From Symbiodinium natans (lineage: Eukaryota > Sar > Dinophyceae > Suessiales > Symbiodiniaceae), in contig CAJNDS010002424.1 of NCBI GenBank assembly GCA_905221605.1, positions 421,209 to 485,208 on the forward strand: DNA of 64,000 nt, read 5' to 3'. The notes under the pieces are model-generated. The model saw only the letters and a list, made by a program, of their open reading frames with translations. It did not search any database and was not told where the DNA came from. A program made the translations under genes and the position numbers. This document shows positions 22,716-33,734 of this stretch, piece after piece; within the stretch, counting starts at the first letter, position 1, and every line of letters begins with the position of its first letter.

Positions 22716-23661
22716 CTGCACCCAAGATAGTATGATAATGAGGGTTTAGGGTTTAGGTTTTAGGTTTTAGGGTTTAGGGTTTAGGGTTTAGGGGTTTAGG
22801 GTTTAGGGTTTAGTGTTTAGGGTTTAGGGTTTAGGGTTTAGGGTTTCGGGTTTCGGGTTTCGGGTTTAGGGTTTAGGGTTTAGGGTTTGGGGCTATGGTG
22901 AGTTCTCTACGTGATGGTCCCTTTTGGGGCACCCTTTTACGGAGTCGCGCTTTAGGACGTCGACGACCCAAGCTTCGCCGCCCGCGGGGGTCAAACCCAC
23001 TCAGAACCGGCCAAGGAATCAAAAAGTTGAAAGGGGCGGTGGGGGAAGGAGGGCCCTACTCTGGCTCCGGGAAGGGCGGGTGAGACCTGCGATTGCTCTG
23101 AAACCCAGCTACAGGGGCTCCCAAGAGGGGTTTTTAGGTTCTTTGTGTGCGTTTTAAAGAGGGTTTGGGGTTTACGGTTTAGGTTTAGGGTTTAGGGTTT
23201 AGGGTGCCGCTTTGGGGTTTAGGGTTGGGTACCCCCCCTTATACTAACAGTCCTTAGCAGGGATGCTGGATGATTATAGTTCCCCCCAATTAGAATCCCA
23301 ATGAAGGACTGTCAGGCTCAACAAACGGGGGAAAGGTTTGTTCTCAGGGTTTAGGGCCCTAAGAGCGTTAGGGTTCAGGGTCCTTAGGGCCTGAGAGGGT
23401 TGGGGGGCTGCTCGTTCTGCACGGCGCTGAGCAGCTAGACTTGGTCAGACGCCCAAAGCCCCAAGACCTCGTCGCTCAGCGCCAAACCTTAGAACCCAAA
23501 TCCATCAACCTGAAACCCTAAACCCTAAACCCTAAACCCCCAAATCTCCAAGCCCTGAACGCCAAACTGAGCCCCAAACTGCGCAGGTTCTTCACATCCC
23601 CCACACACCTCCTCTCGACTCATGCTCGTGTAGTAGAGGTTGGCACAGCCTCATTGTCGCG

Positions 23662-23880
23662 CACTTGGAGGTTCATGGTACTTACTAACCAATCAGAACT
23701 GTACTTGTAACCATCTCGGGGCACTTCAGGGGCTTATAAGGTGGGTTAGAAGTACAGTGATAGTTGGTTAAGAAGTACCCCTAACGCCCAAACCCTAAAC
23801 CCAAACCCTAAACCCTACTGTCAACCCCTAAGCCTAAAGTACAGCTATACTTAGTTAATATCTACCCTGAACCTCCAAGC
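23662..23880. mobile_element. MITE-like element, family A copy 1
   Basis: Terminal inverted repeats CTTGGAGGTTCATGGTA and its near complement TACCCTGAACCTCCAAG bound 219 bp. An internal CCCTAAA tract appears to have been inserted into it. Related termini occur at 26581-26696 and about 59438-59547. Confidence 0.55.
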
Positions 23881-24553
23881 ACCGGCTTCAGGGTCGAGGG
23901 GTCTTTAGCAGGCTCGGGCTTCCAGGGCTTCATGGGTTTGGGGTTTAGGGTTATAGGGTTTAGGGTTGAGGGTTGAGGGTTGAGGGTTCAGGGTTCAGGG
24001 TTGAGGGCTTAGGGTTGTTGTGTAGGAGCTTTGGCTGAGCGTTCAGCAGGCAGAGGGCTGCAGGAGACGCCATGAGAGCAGGGGTTTAGGTTTGGGGTCT
24101 TGGGTTTGGGGTTCGGGGTCGAGGGGTTTAGGCTTTGGGGTTTAGGTTTGGGGTTTTGGGTTTGGGGTTCAGGGTCGGGGGGTGTAGGTTTTGCGGTTTA
24201 GGTCTTGGGGCTTAGGGTTTGGGGTTTAGGGATTGAACCGTGAGGAATTGCAACCTGGAAACCCTAAATGCTGCAACCCTAAACATGTAAATTGAGCCGG
24301 CACCTCCTACAATGTCGAAGGTTCCAGTGCACATTTGACATTTACACAGGCCCGGAAATGCATAACCTACAATGCTACCCCCCAAACCCCAAACCCTCTA
24401 TCAAGCTGAAGCTTTAACGATGTAACCTTGTGCCTCCAATGACATGGCACGATTCACAATAGCAACTCTCGTTGCCTTGGGTTTAGGACTGAGGCCTACG
24501 CTCAGCAAAGTTAGGAACCCTAGATACGCCCAGTAGCCGAAACCCTAAAACCT

Positions 24554-24554
<1 letters not shown>

Positions 24555-24597
<43 letters not shown>
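24555..24597. repeat. Poly-C tract
   Basis: About 40 consecutive C residues. Shorter C or G runs occur at 17473-17545, 19934-19960, 21605-21621 and 25927-25944. Confidence 0.95.
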
Positions 24598-24887
24598 CCC
24601 CACCCCCACAGAGCAGAAACAAAACACAAGCAAATGCCTTCTTGTCACGCCGACAGCAGGGGGACTCTTACCAAGGGGTTAGAGTGGGGACGCGGGTGCC
24701 ACAGCCTACAGCAACGCGGATGTGAGTTCCTGTGAATCTCCCGGAAACTCGACACCCTGGCTGATGTTCATCCCTAAACCCTAAACCCTAAAAACCCTAA
24801 TTAAACCCTAAACAATAAACCCTAAACCCTAAACCCTAAACCCTTTACCCTAAACTCTAAACCCTAAACCCTAAACCCTAAACCCTA

Positions 24888-24979
24888 AGCAGCCCAGCAG
24901 CACATGATGTACTTGTGGAGCGAGGCATCCGTCTTCTGGCAGTTCTGGAAGTAGTTGGCCATGGCATGAAAGATGCGAC
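24888..24979 (-). CDS. Putative host exon (AMANYFQNCQKTDASLHKY)
   Basis: The acceptor is GCCCCCCAG and the frame is open for 30 codons (RIFHAMANYFQNCQ, then KTDASLHKYIMCCW), ending at TAG in the first repeat unit. It is either a terminal exon or spliced at a GC donor. Good codon use. Confidence 0.5.
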
Positions 24980-25744
24980 CTGGGGGGCTCCCCCCGAACC
25001 CAGGCTTTAGGGTTTAGGATTTAGGTTTAGGGTTTAGGGTTTAAAAAGGGTTTAGGGTTTAGGGTTTAGGGTTTAGGGCTTAGAGTTCTGTAGGGTCTGA
25101 GTTCAGGGTTTCGGGTTTCGGGTGCAGAGTTCAGGGATTGGGGAGACTTGAAGACACCCGAAGCTACGAGGAGTTGAAGCCCTACACCCGAAATGCTGGA
25201 TAGACATTCGTCTGTAAGGTTGGTAAACCCCCCCCCCTCCCCCAAACCACCTACTAGACCCGAAACCCCAACCCACCCCAAAACACTCCTGGTTACGCCG
25301 ACAGGGAAGATACTAGATTGGGGTTGCGTCCTGAACGCTCCTATGCCCTGATTCTACATAGTTCGATGATGATCCGCCTTGTGATTGTGGTTGTTGTTGC
25401 TGGTGCTGCTTGCTGTTCTTGCCGCTGTGTTTAGGGTTTCTTTCTGTTCCCATGCAGAAAAACTTCCTTAGACCCAAGCCCCAAACCCCCAAAACCCACA
25501 AACAAAAAAGCTCTAAAGCCCCCAAAAAGCAACCAAGCGATTCCCTAAACCCTAAACCCTAAACCCTAAACCCTGAACCCTGAACCCTGAACCCTGAACC
25601 CTGAACCCCGGCCTGACACGGCCCGCTCCTGACAGAGACAGGTCAAGGTCGAGAAGATCAGCCGCCGCAGCGAAGGCGACGTGGCATCGGCCGGCATGAC
25701 CTCGCAATGTGAGAAACATTTGTTTGGGAACAAGATGTGATGAT

Positions 25745-25848
25745 TTGGGGTTTAGGGTTTAGGGTTTAGGGTTTAGGGTTTAGGGTTTAGGGTTTAGGGT
25801 TTAGGGTTTAGGGTTTAGGGTTTAGGGTTTAGGGTTTAGGGTTTAGGG
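25745..25848 (+). repeat. TTTAGGG array
   Basis: About 15 perfect units. Confidence 0.95.
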
Positions 25849-25940
25849 CTGTAGACCCTAAACCCTGAACCCTAAACCCCAACCCCTAGACCCCCAAAAC
25901 CCCAGACCCCTAAGTCCCCCGAAAAACCCCCCCCCCCCCC

Positions 25941-26016
25941 CCCCTGCCTCCAAGAGAACCATGACCCTAAACCCTAAACCCTAAACCCTAAACCCCTGCC
26001 TCCAAGAGAACCATGA
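25941..26016. repeat. 24-bp direct repeat flanking four CCCTAAA units
   Basis: The 24 bp at 25941-25964 recur exactly at 25993-26016. The 28 bp between them (25965-25992) are precisely four CCCTAAA heptamers. The right copy is the 3' end of a putative minus-strand exon; the left copy lies inside the intron. The layout looks like a target-site duplication around a telomere-repeat insertion. Confidence 0.85.
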
Positions 26017-26079
26017 GAATGCGCGGCTCGCTGTGGAGGAGTTCCAGGTTGCTGGCCTGTTCGCACGGCGGCATGCGGA
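25994..26079 (-). CDS. Putative host exon (MPPCEQASNLELLHSEPRIL)
   Basis: The acceptor is AAAATCCAG and the donor GGG|GTTTAGGG. It has two bases plus 28 codons, ending MVLLEAG. Its last 23 bp are duplicated just beyond the repeat insertion downstream. Confidence 0.55.
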
Positions 26080-26345
26080 CTGGATTTTTCCGGGTTTAGG
26101 GTTTCGGGTTTACGGTTGAGGGCTTAGGGCTTAGGGCTTGGGATTTTGGGGTTTAGGGCCTAGGGCTTGGGGTTTGGGGTTTAGGGCTTAGGGCTTAGGG
26201 CTTAGGGTTTGGGGTTAGGGTTTAGGGTGTAGGGCTTAGGGTTTAGGGTTTAGGGTTTCGGGTTTAGGGTTTAGGCGCTTGAGGGCCAAGAGCCCAATTT
26301 GAACCTAAACTCTGAGCCCTAAACCCTAAACCCTAAACCCTAAAC

Positions 26346-26408
26346 CCTGAAGCCAGGGGCCTGCACTGCCAAGTTGTGCACCACGAGCACTGCAAGGTTG
26401 AAGCACTC
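26346..26408 (-). CDS. Putative host exon (CFNLAVLVVHNLAVQAPGF)
   Basis: The acceptor is CAACCCAG and the donor AGG|GTTTAGGG. It is exactly 21 codons, phase 0 at both ends. The peptide is hydrophobic (NLAVLVVHNLAVQ). Confidence 0.55.
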
Positions 26409-26580
26409 CTGGGTTGGGGGTTTAGGGTTTAGGGTTTAGGGTTTGGGGTTCAGGGTTTAGGGTTTAGGGTTTAGGGTTTTGGGTTTAGGGTTTAGGGCTT
26501 AGGCTTAGGACTTAGGGCTTAAGATTGAGGGTTTAGGGCTGAGGACGGAGTGTCTCGGGCTTGGGATTGAGGGCTTAGGG

Positions 26581-26696
26581 CTTACTTGACGGTTCATGGG
26601 TACTTTGAAGAGACGCATAAGTAGGGTAACTATGGTTAGAACCTTACTTAGGGGACTTATAACCCTGCGTTTCAGTACTTGAACCTTCAAGTAGGG
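26581..26696. mobile_element. MITE-like element, family A copy 2
   Basis: The ends read CTTACTTGACGGTTCATGGG and, inverted, CCTACTTGAAGGTTCAAG. It is about 116 bp with AT-richer interior (TAAGTAGGGTAACTATGG) shared in reverse orientation with 59438-59547. Confidence 0.55.
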
Positions 26697-27945
26697 CTTA
26701 GAGTTTAGGGTTTAGGTTTAATTTGGATCGAGGTTGAGGGTTTAGGGAACCCTAAACCTGGGGACTTTCAGGGTGTCTACCAGAGTCTACCCAGAGGATC
26801 CACTCATCACCGGCACGCTTCGTGTATTGTGATGCTGGCTGAGACAGACCTCTGAAACGGCGCGTGTGCTTACTTTGCTCTTGTTGATCCTAAACCCTAA
26901 ACCCTAAACCCGAAAGCTTCGGGCCTTGTGGTGGAACCCCTGTGCAGCTAAGATTTAGCTCTGCCACGTTCACTCAGCTGAATCAAAATAGGTCCGCATG
27001 AATTCTGAAACCGAAGCCGCGTCCAAGTAGGACAACCTTTGCTTGTTCAACCCTAAAACCCTGAACCCACAAGACTGTCCAAGAGTCCAGATATTGCGCA
27101 GAATCGCCATAGGCCGAAACCTCCGGCAGGGGCCCCAGAACACACATCAATACCTTGTCTAAAAATAACCTTATGTTCCAGCCAACCACCCAGCGATGAT
27201 CTGGGACCACCCCGGCCCCACCCCTCCCCCCCCCCTTCCCCGCGCCGCGCCCACCCCAGAATCTTGCACGGCTACTGTTGTCGGACACATTTGTTCACGA
27301 AGTTATCGAGCATGTTTTGCAAGAATCTGTTCTCGGACATACTTATTGGACATATTTTCAAGAAGATGCTATCGAGCAGATGCTTGCAACACTATGAAGG
27401 CACAGTACTTACTGCTCAAAAACCATGCTTTAGGGGCGATTTCAAAATGACGCAGCCACACCTTTCTTGGGTTTAGGGTTTAGGGTTTAGGGTTTAGGGT
27501 TTAGGGTTTAGGGTCTAGGGTTAGGGTTTAGGTTTAGGGTTGATTGATTGATTAAATTGTTTTCATGCCTGCTGCTTGGTTAGAATCGCGTTTCGAAGAT
27601 TTAGGCCACGCTGGGGGGTAGCCTCGGCCCTTTTCGGCTTTCGGGCCCAGTCAAGCCGGATTTGAGAAACAGCGTTCGAACCTGCGAGTTTTAGAAACGT
27701 CCCGGAAGCCAGAATCCTAAGTCCTACACCCTACATCCTAAATCCCGTGACCCTACATCCCTAAATCTCCTAAACCCTAAACTCAGGAACTCTCAACAAA
27801 AATTGTCCTTACATCAGCGGAAACGTTCCGTTATAATCTCCTTGAACAAGTCATCATCAAAGGGGAGACCCTAAACCCTAGACCCTAAACCCTACACCTT
27901 AAACCCTAAACCCTAAACCCTAGACTACCCTAGCTCTTGACACAC

Positions 27946-28037
27946 CCCAGGGCGGCCTTGGACACCTCTTCCACACGGATGTTCCCCACAATCTTCATGC
28001 TGCCCTCGTCGAGGACTTCCTGCAGCCACGTTTTGTA
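27946..28037 (-). CDS. Putative host exon (KTWLQEVLDEGSMKIVGNIR)
   Basis: The acceptor is GGGTCTAG and the donor GG|GTGTGTCAAG. It has 30 codons plus two bases, ending VEEVSKAAL. Helix then strand character. Family not recognised. Confidence 0.55.
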
Positions 28038-28154
28038 CTAGACCCAGGAAACCCTAAACCCTAAACCCTAAACCCTAAACCCTAAACCCTTTGGCCCCGA
28101 AAGAGACCTCGACATCCTCCTTCTACGCTTGGGGCTTGGGGCTTAGGGTTCAGG

Positions 28155-28400
28155 GTTGCTTAGGGTTTAGGGTTTAGGGTTTAGGGTCTAGGGTTTAGGG
28201 TTTAGGGTTTAGGGTTTAGGGTTTGGGGTTTGGGGTTTAGGGTTTAGGGTTTGGGGTTTGGGGTTTAGGGTTTAGGGTTTAGGGTTTAGGGTTTAGGGTT
28301 TGGGGTTTAGGGTTTAGGGTTTGGGGTTTGGTGTTTGGGGTTTGGGGTTTGGGGTTTGGGGTTTGGGGTTCGGGGCTTGGGGCTTGGGGCTTGGGGTTTG
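28155..28400 (+). repeat. TTTAGGG/TTTGGGG array
   Basis: TTTAGGG grades into TTTGGGG and CTTGGGG variants. Confidence 0.9.
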
Positions 28401-28698
28401 GGGCTTGGGGCCCGATTCACGAATAAGTATCTTGCGCGCAACTTGCGCTAGAACTGTATAGGGTGTCCAAGAAGGGCAAACTTGGTGCTTGCTTTGCAGG
28501 CCGTGCGAAGCAACGCTGCTTCCCAAAAAACTTGAAGCTTGCGCAGCCGAGGCAAGTACCTCGACGCAGGACCCCATACCCCAAAACACCAAACACTGCC
28601 CTAAACCCTAAACCCTAAACCCTAAACCCTAAACCCTAAACCCTAAACCCTAAACCCTAAACCCTAAATCGAGACCTACAGGCTCCCATCTCTTGCAC

Positions 28699-28773
28699 TT
28701 GCCTCGACTGGCTCCGGCTTCCGCCGGAAGAGCAGCTTGAGAGGTCGCGCTTCGAACATCGGGGCAATGTCAC
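28699..28773 (-). CDS. Putative host exon 3 of a PDZ-domain gene
   Basis: The acceptor is CTCCAAG and the donor A|GTGCAAGAG. It has two bases, 24 codons and one base. The peptide DIAPMFEARPLKLLFRRKPE matches the last strand of PDZ domains (a conserved hydrophobic-x-Phe segment following the C-terminal helix). The two leading bases complete the codon left open by exon 2 at 29791. Confidence 0.6.
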
Positions 28774-28780
28774 CTTGGAG

Positions 28781-28870
28781 GGTTTATAGGGTTTATAGGG
28801 TTTATAGGGTTTATAGGGTTTATAGGGTTTATAGGGTTTATAGGGTTTATAGGGTTTATAGGGTTTATAG
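28781..28870 (+). repeat. TTTATAGGG nonamer array
   Basis: Ten units of the 9-mer TTTATAGGG. The complementary-type array is at 29433-29756 and a short one at 29882-29960. Confidence 0.95.
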
Positions 28871-29432
28871 CCTTTATGAAGCTGTTTTTGAGTTCGGCTG
28901 GGGTCCGGGGGTGTAGGGTTTGTCTAGTGCCAGCGTGGATGGGGAGGAGGGGGTGCCCAGAGGTAGGCTGAAGGCACTTGACAGAAAAGCTCTGCGAATT
29001 CCTCTCAGCCTTAAACCCAAGGCCCGAAACCCCAAGCCTTGCAAACCTAGCAAACCTGAAGCCCCTAACGCCCGAAACCCCTAAACCCTAAACCCTAGAC
29101 CCTAAACCCTAAACCCTAAACCCTAAACCCCAAAACATCCAGCATCTCAGATGGCAACTCTTTTTCCCTCAGCCATAGGCCCAGGCAGTGCTCCACCCTA
29201 GCAACACAAAAAGCCCTGAGGCCTAAAAGCTTAGGGTTTAGGGCTTAGGGTTTAGGCTTCAGGCCTTAGGCTTTAGGCTTTAGGGTTTAGGGTTTAGGGT
29301 TTAGGGTCTAGGGTTTAGGGTTTCAGGCAAGGGCCCGTAAACTCGACACCCAGACCCGAAACCCGAAGCCCTTGAGGGTTCAGGGCCCCAGGCGAAGCAG
29401 TTTAAGCTAAGCCCTAAAACCCGAAGCCCTAA

Positions 29433-29756
29433 ACCCTATAAAGCCTATACACCCTACCAACCCTATCAACCCTATCAACCCTATAAACCCTATAAACCCT
29501 ATAAACCCTATCAACCCTATCAACCCTATAAACCCTATAAACCCTATAAACCCCATAAACCCCATAAACCCCATAAACCCTATAAACCCCATAAACCCCA
29601 TAAACCCCATAAACCCCATAAACCCTATAAACCCTATAAACCCTATAAACCCTATAAACCCCATAAACCCCATAAACCCTATAAACCCTATAAACCCCAT
29701 AAACCCCATAAACCCTATAAACCCTATAAACCCCATAAACCCTATAAACCCCAACC
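29433..29756. repeat. CCCTATAAA / CCCCATAAA nonamer array
   Basis: About 35 nonamers alternate irregularly between CCCTATAAA, CCCCATAAA and CCCTATCAA. The long Gly-Phe and Val-Tyr ORFs read from it are artefacts. It forms most of the intron between PDZ exons 2 and 3. Confidence 0.95.
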
Positions 29757-29790
29757 TTAGCCCTAAACCACACTGCGCGAGGCCCCCCGC

Positions 29791-29824
29791 CTTGCTCCAG
29801 CTCAGTGACATCCCCTCCATTAAC
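29791..29824 (-). CDS. Putative host exon 2 of a PDZ-domain gene
   Basis: The acceptor is CGTGAAG and the peptide is VNGGDVTELEQ. It completes the PDZ motif started in exon 1 (the conserved V-N-G turn). Joining cleanly to exon 3 requires a GC donor (CAAG|GCGGGG), which dinoflagellates are known to use. A GT 17 bp further on is an alternative, but it breaks the phase with exon 3. Confidence 0.5.
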
Positions 29825-30429
29825 CTTCACGGGAGCGCGCTGAAGCCGAATCCCCCAAAAAGATGTCAAAGTGCTTGGCTAAGGTTTATAGGGTTTATAG
29901 TTTATAGGGTTTGTAGGTTTATAGGGTTTATTGGGTTTATAGGGTTTATAGGGTTTATAGCTTTTAGGTTTAGGGCTTAGGGTTTAGGGTTTAGGGTTCA
30001 GGGTTCAGGGTTCAGGGCAAGTTGTCTTTGTGTCGTGATGGCGCAGTAGTCCTCGATGACATGTTGCAGGTTCTCTTCTCTCTTCACGTTCTTTGCTGTA
30101 CTCTAGCTGTTCTCGCAGGCGTTGTCTTGCCTCTCCTGCTTCGTGCTCAGCTAGAGCTAGTGGTAGACCAGCTCCTCTCACTTCTAGTTTGAGAGGTGCC
30201 GTCCGCTTCAAGTACCCCGCCAAAAATGCAAAACTCAAAAGCCCGACGCGCTAATTCCTCAAAGCTACAACCAAGACTCCTAAACTCTGAATCTCCTAAA
30301 CATCTACACCCTCAAGCCCTCAACCCTCGACCCCCCAAGCCCGGAACCCCTAAGCCCTCAACCCCTGTAGAGCCTAAACCCGCAACCTTAAACCCTAAAC
30401 ACCCCGAAACCTTAAACACCACCAGACCC

Positions 30430-30620
30430 CGGACCCCAAACCCCTAAACCCTAAACCCTAAACCCCAAACCCTGAACCCCAAACCCTAAACCCTAAACCC
30501 CAAACCCCAAACCCTAAACCCTAAACCCCATAAACCCCAAACCCTAAACCCTAAACCCCAAAAACCCCAAACCCCAAACCCTAAACCCTAAACCCCAAAA
30601 ACCCCAAACCCTAAACCCTA
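30430..30620. repeat. CCCTAAA/CCCCAAA array
   Basis: Mixed heptamers with A-run insertions. Confidence 0.85.
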
Positions 30621-30658
30621 CACCCCCACAAAACCCCAACCCGAAACCCAAAGCCAAC

Positions 30659-30724
30659 CTCAACGAGCTGGTCGCCGGGGCGGAGTTCCTCACCGGCGCG
30701 CGCTGCAGGGGTGTTGGGCAGCAC
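30659..30724 (-). CDS. Putative host exon 1 of a PDZ-domain gene
   Basis: The acceptor is GTGGGGCAG and the donor GAG|GTTGGC. It is exactly 22 codons, phase 0. The peptide VLPNTPAARAGEELRPGDQL carries the PDZ signature of Pro-x-Ala, then Ala-Gly, then Leu-x-x-Gly-Asp, and ends LVE, which exon 2 continues as VNG. PDZ domains bind C-terminal peptides of partner proteins; the rest of this protein is not visible. Confidence 0.65.
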
Positions 30725-30741
30725 CTGCCCCACGATGCGAG

Positions 30742-30902
30742 GGTTTAGGGTTTAGGGTTTAGGGTTTAGGGTATAGGGTTTAGGGTTAAGGGTTAAGGGT
30801 TTAGGGTTTAGGGTTTAGGGTTTAGGGTTTAGGGTTTAGGGTTTAGGGTTTAGGGTTTAGGGTTTAGGGTTTAGGGTTTAGGGTTTAGGGTTTAGGGTTT
30901 AT
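30742..30902 (+). repeat. TTTAGGG array
   Basis: About 22 units with two TTAAGGG variants. Confidence 0.9.
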
Positions 30903-31299
30903 AGAAACTGTATAGGGTTTGTGTCCGGAATTTTGGCGGATTTGGGGGGGGGGGGGGGTTAGGGGGAGCTTAGGGGGGTTTAGGGGGGTTTGTTTTTTGC
31001 TTTTGCTGAAATTTGGGGAGGCTTTGTCTTGGGGGTTTGCGCTTCTTTGAGCGTTTTGGGGGGCCTCAAGGGTCGCCGGCAGCATCTTTTGGGTCTTTCT
31101 TTCCCCGTTCAGGGACTTTTTTTGGTGCCCTGAAAGCCTGAAAGCCATGCTTGCACTGTGAAGGATGAAGGACTACAAACGCGTGCAATTTCTATGTAAC
31201 CTAGGGTTTAGGGGGTCAAGGGCCAGGGATGGCAGCGGTGTGGGTCCGGGCTTGAGGTTTCGGGCTTTTCGGGGTTCGAGAATTTAGGGTTTAGGATTT

Positions 31300-31765
31300 A
31301 GGGTTTGGGGTTTGGGGCTTGGGGCTTGGGGTTTGGGGCTTGGGGCTTGGGGTCTGCGGTTTGGGGTTTGGGGTTTGGGGTTTGGGGTCTGGGGTCTGGG
31401 GTTTGGGGTTTGGGGTTTGGGGTCTGGGGTTTGGGGTCTGGGGTCTGGGGTCTGGGGTGGGGGGTTGGGGTTCGGGTCTGGGTGTGGGGTTTGGGTTTGG
31501 GGTTTGGGGTTGGGGTGTGGGGTTGGGGTTTGGGGTTTTGGGTTTGGCGTTTGGGGTTTGGGGTCTAGTGTTTGGGGTTTGGGGTTTGGGGTTTGGGGTT
31601 GGGGTCTGGGGTCTGGGGTCTGGGGTCTGGGGTCTGGGGTCTGGGGTCTGGGATCTGGGGTCTGGGGTCTGGGGTCTGGGGTCTGGGGTCTGGGGTCTGG
31701 GGTCTGGGGTCTGGGGTTTGGGGTTTGGGGTTTGGGGTTTGGGGTTTGGGGTTTGAGGTTTGGGG
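31300..31765 (+). repeat. TTTGGGG and TCTGGGG heptamer arrays
   Basis: TTTGGGG and CTTGGGG units pass into a block of TCTGGGG (about 31595-31715) and back to TTTGGGG. All frames of both strands are open through it (up to 193 codons) only because the 7-bp unit lacks stops; these are not genes. Confidence 0.95.
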
Positions 31766-32142
31766 GGATTCTCTGTCAGGGTGCAGGGCTGGGAGTATGA
31801 GCTACGGGAATCGACCCTGAATATTTTGCAGAATCTCACCAAGGTCCATAACATAAACTCTCCGAAATACATTCCAGAGCGATAGGCCCCTAGACCCTAA
31901 GCCAAACCCCTACTCCAGAGGGCCCTAAGCCCTGACTGCTTGACCCTTGAACAAGCTGGGTGCGCTGCAGTCCACGAAGTCCCTTTAACTTCCTACACCC
32001 TGAACCCTAAACCCAGCCTTGAGCCCCCTGAACCCTAAACCCTAACCCTAAACCCCTAAACCCTAAACCCGAAACCCTAAACCCTAAACCCTAAACCCGA
32101 AACCCTAAACCCCTAAACCCTAAACCCCCCCTGACTCTCAAC

Positions 32143-32195
32143 TGCTCATCCGGGTAAAGGCCTCTGTCAGCTGCGGTGGAAGCTCCCACCGGATC
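32143..32195 (-). CDS. Putative host exon (RWELPPQLTEAFTRMS)
   Basis: The acceptor is GCGCCAG and the donor A|GTTGAGAG. It has one base, 17 codons and one base. Confidence 0.4.
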
Positions 32196-32224
32196 CTGGC
32201 GCGAGGGGGGGCTTTGAGGGCTTA

Positions 32225-32390
32225 GGGTTTAGGGTTTAGGGTTTAGGGGTTAGGGTTTAGGGTTTAGGGTTTAGGGTTTAGGGTTTAGGGTTTAGGGTTT
32301 AGGGTTTAGGGGTCAGGGTTTAGGGTTTAGGGAGTGTTTAGGGTTTAGGGTTTAGGGTTTCGGGTTTAGGGTTTAGGGTTTAGGGTTAGG
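32225..32390 (+). repeat. TTTAGGG array
   Basis: About 22 units with occasional TTAGGGG. Confidence 0.9.
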
Positions 32391-33112
32391 ATGCCTGAGG
32401 CCAAGAGGTGGCGCGTCGTCGTGGTCGAAGAACACCTGCGCTACCGCTTTAGGGGGCGCGGCGGGTATCGGATTTTGGGGATTGTAAGGTTTTGTGCTGC
32501 ACTTGGGGTTTGCAGGGCTTCTTCGGGTTTAGGGTTTAGGGTTTGGGGTTTAGGGTTTAGGGTTTGGGGTTTGGGGTTTGGGGTTTGGGGTTTGGGGTCT
32601 GGGGCTTAGGCTTCGTGGGGCTACGGGAAAATCTAGGGCTGCTTGGTTAATTTGGCCCTCGGCCGGTCTGGGAGTTTATACGCCGGGTCCAGGCGGGCCC
32701 CTAAATCCTAAACCCTAAACCCTACACCCTCAACCCTCAACCCTAAACCCTAAACCCTAAACCCTCAACCCTCAAACCCTAAACCCTAAACCCCCCAAAA
32801 AAAACCCTCCACGGCGAGCCCTCCAGAACCGCCTGAGCCGAAACGGACGGAGGCTGCGAAGAACTACCGAGAGTCGAAGTCTTCAGACTACGAGCTTTAG
32901 GGCTTTAGAGCTTTGCGGGTTTTTTTGGGTGTGCGTTTTTGGGGCGTTAGTGCTCCAGGTTTATGTTTTAGGGCTTAGGGTTTCGGATTTAGGGTTTAGA
33001 GATTGGGGTTTGCGGTTTGGGGTTTGGGGTTTGGGGTTTGGTGTTTAGTGCTTCGGGGGCTCTGGGGTGCTCAGGGCTCGGGATTTGCGAAGGCCCTTTG
33101 CAAGCCACCCAC

Positions 33113-33139
33113 CTCGAAGTAGTCGTATTTGTCTTCCTC
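33113..33139 (-). CDS. Putative micro-exon (EEDKYDYFE)
   Basis: The acceptor is CGCCCCAG and the donor GAG|GTGGGTGG. Nine codons exactly. Both splice sites are good but the length gives little coding evidence. Confidence 0.35.
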
Positions 33140-33555
33140 CTGGGGCGAGTTTAGGGTTTAGGGTTTAGGGTTTTGGGTTTAGGGTTTAGGGTTTAGGGTT
33201 TAGGGTTTAGGGTTTAGGGTTTAGGGTTTAGGGTTTAGGGTTTAGGGTTTAGGGTTTAGGGTTTAGGGTTTTCGAAACGGTTTCGGGTTTCGGGTTTAGG
33301 GTTTCCGGGTTTGGGGTCTAGGGTTTAGAGTTTAGGGGCTTGTGATCTCCCGAAAGGTCTTGAGGTTAAGTGCTTGGGGTCCTAAACCCTAAGCCCTAAA
33401 CCATAACCCAGTTGTGGTCCCCTTTTGGGTACCCTATATGTAGGGCTGTGTACTAGGATCCCCAAAAAAGGCATCAGGGTCAGCCTCCCTTGTCAGGATG
33501 CAACTCTAAAGAGAACCCCTCGGAGGTACGAGGGTTGCTAGCACCCAAAATTAGA

Positions 33556-33641
33556 GGCCCTAAAGGCCCTAAAGGCCCTAAAGGCCCTAATGGCCCTAAA
33601 GGCCCTAAAGGCCCTAAAGGCCCTAAAGGCCCTAAAGGCCC
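33556..33641. repeat. GGCCCTAAA nonamer array
   Basis: About nine units of the 9-mer GGCCCTAAA, another locally homogenised variant. It reads as a Gly-Pro-Lys collagen-like ORF on the plus strand. Confidence 0.95.
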
Positions 33642-33734
33642 GAAACCCGAAACCCTAAACCCTAAACCCTAAACCCGAATAAATGCCTAAACCCTGAACC
33701 CTAAAGCAACCTAAAGCAACCCGCCACCGCCGAC

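Noticed and set aside
29137-29202. Possible extra exon (VEHCLGLWLREKELPSEML) between PDZ exons 2 and 3
   Set aside because: Open and coding-like, but its phase does not fit either neighbour, and including it would interrupt the PDZ fold; kept out pending transcripts.
29407-29869. 137- and 146-codon ORFs of Gly-Phe or Val-Tyr repeats
   Set aside because: Products of the CCCTATAAA nonamer array, whose length is a multiple of three, so it stays open by chance.
31291-31872. Long overlapping ORFs (82-193 codons) on both strands
   Set aside because: They are translations of TTTGGGG/TCTGGGG arrays, giving Gly-Phe-Trp or Pro-Lys-Thr repeats in every frame.
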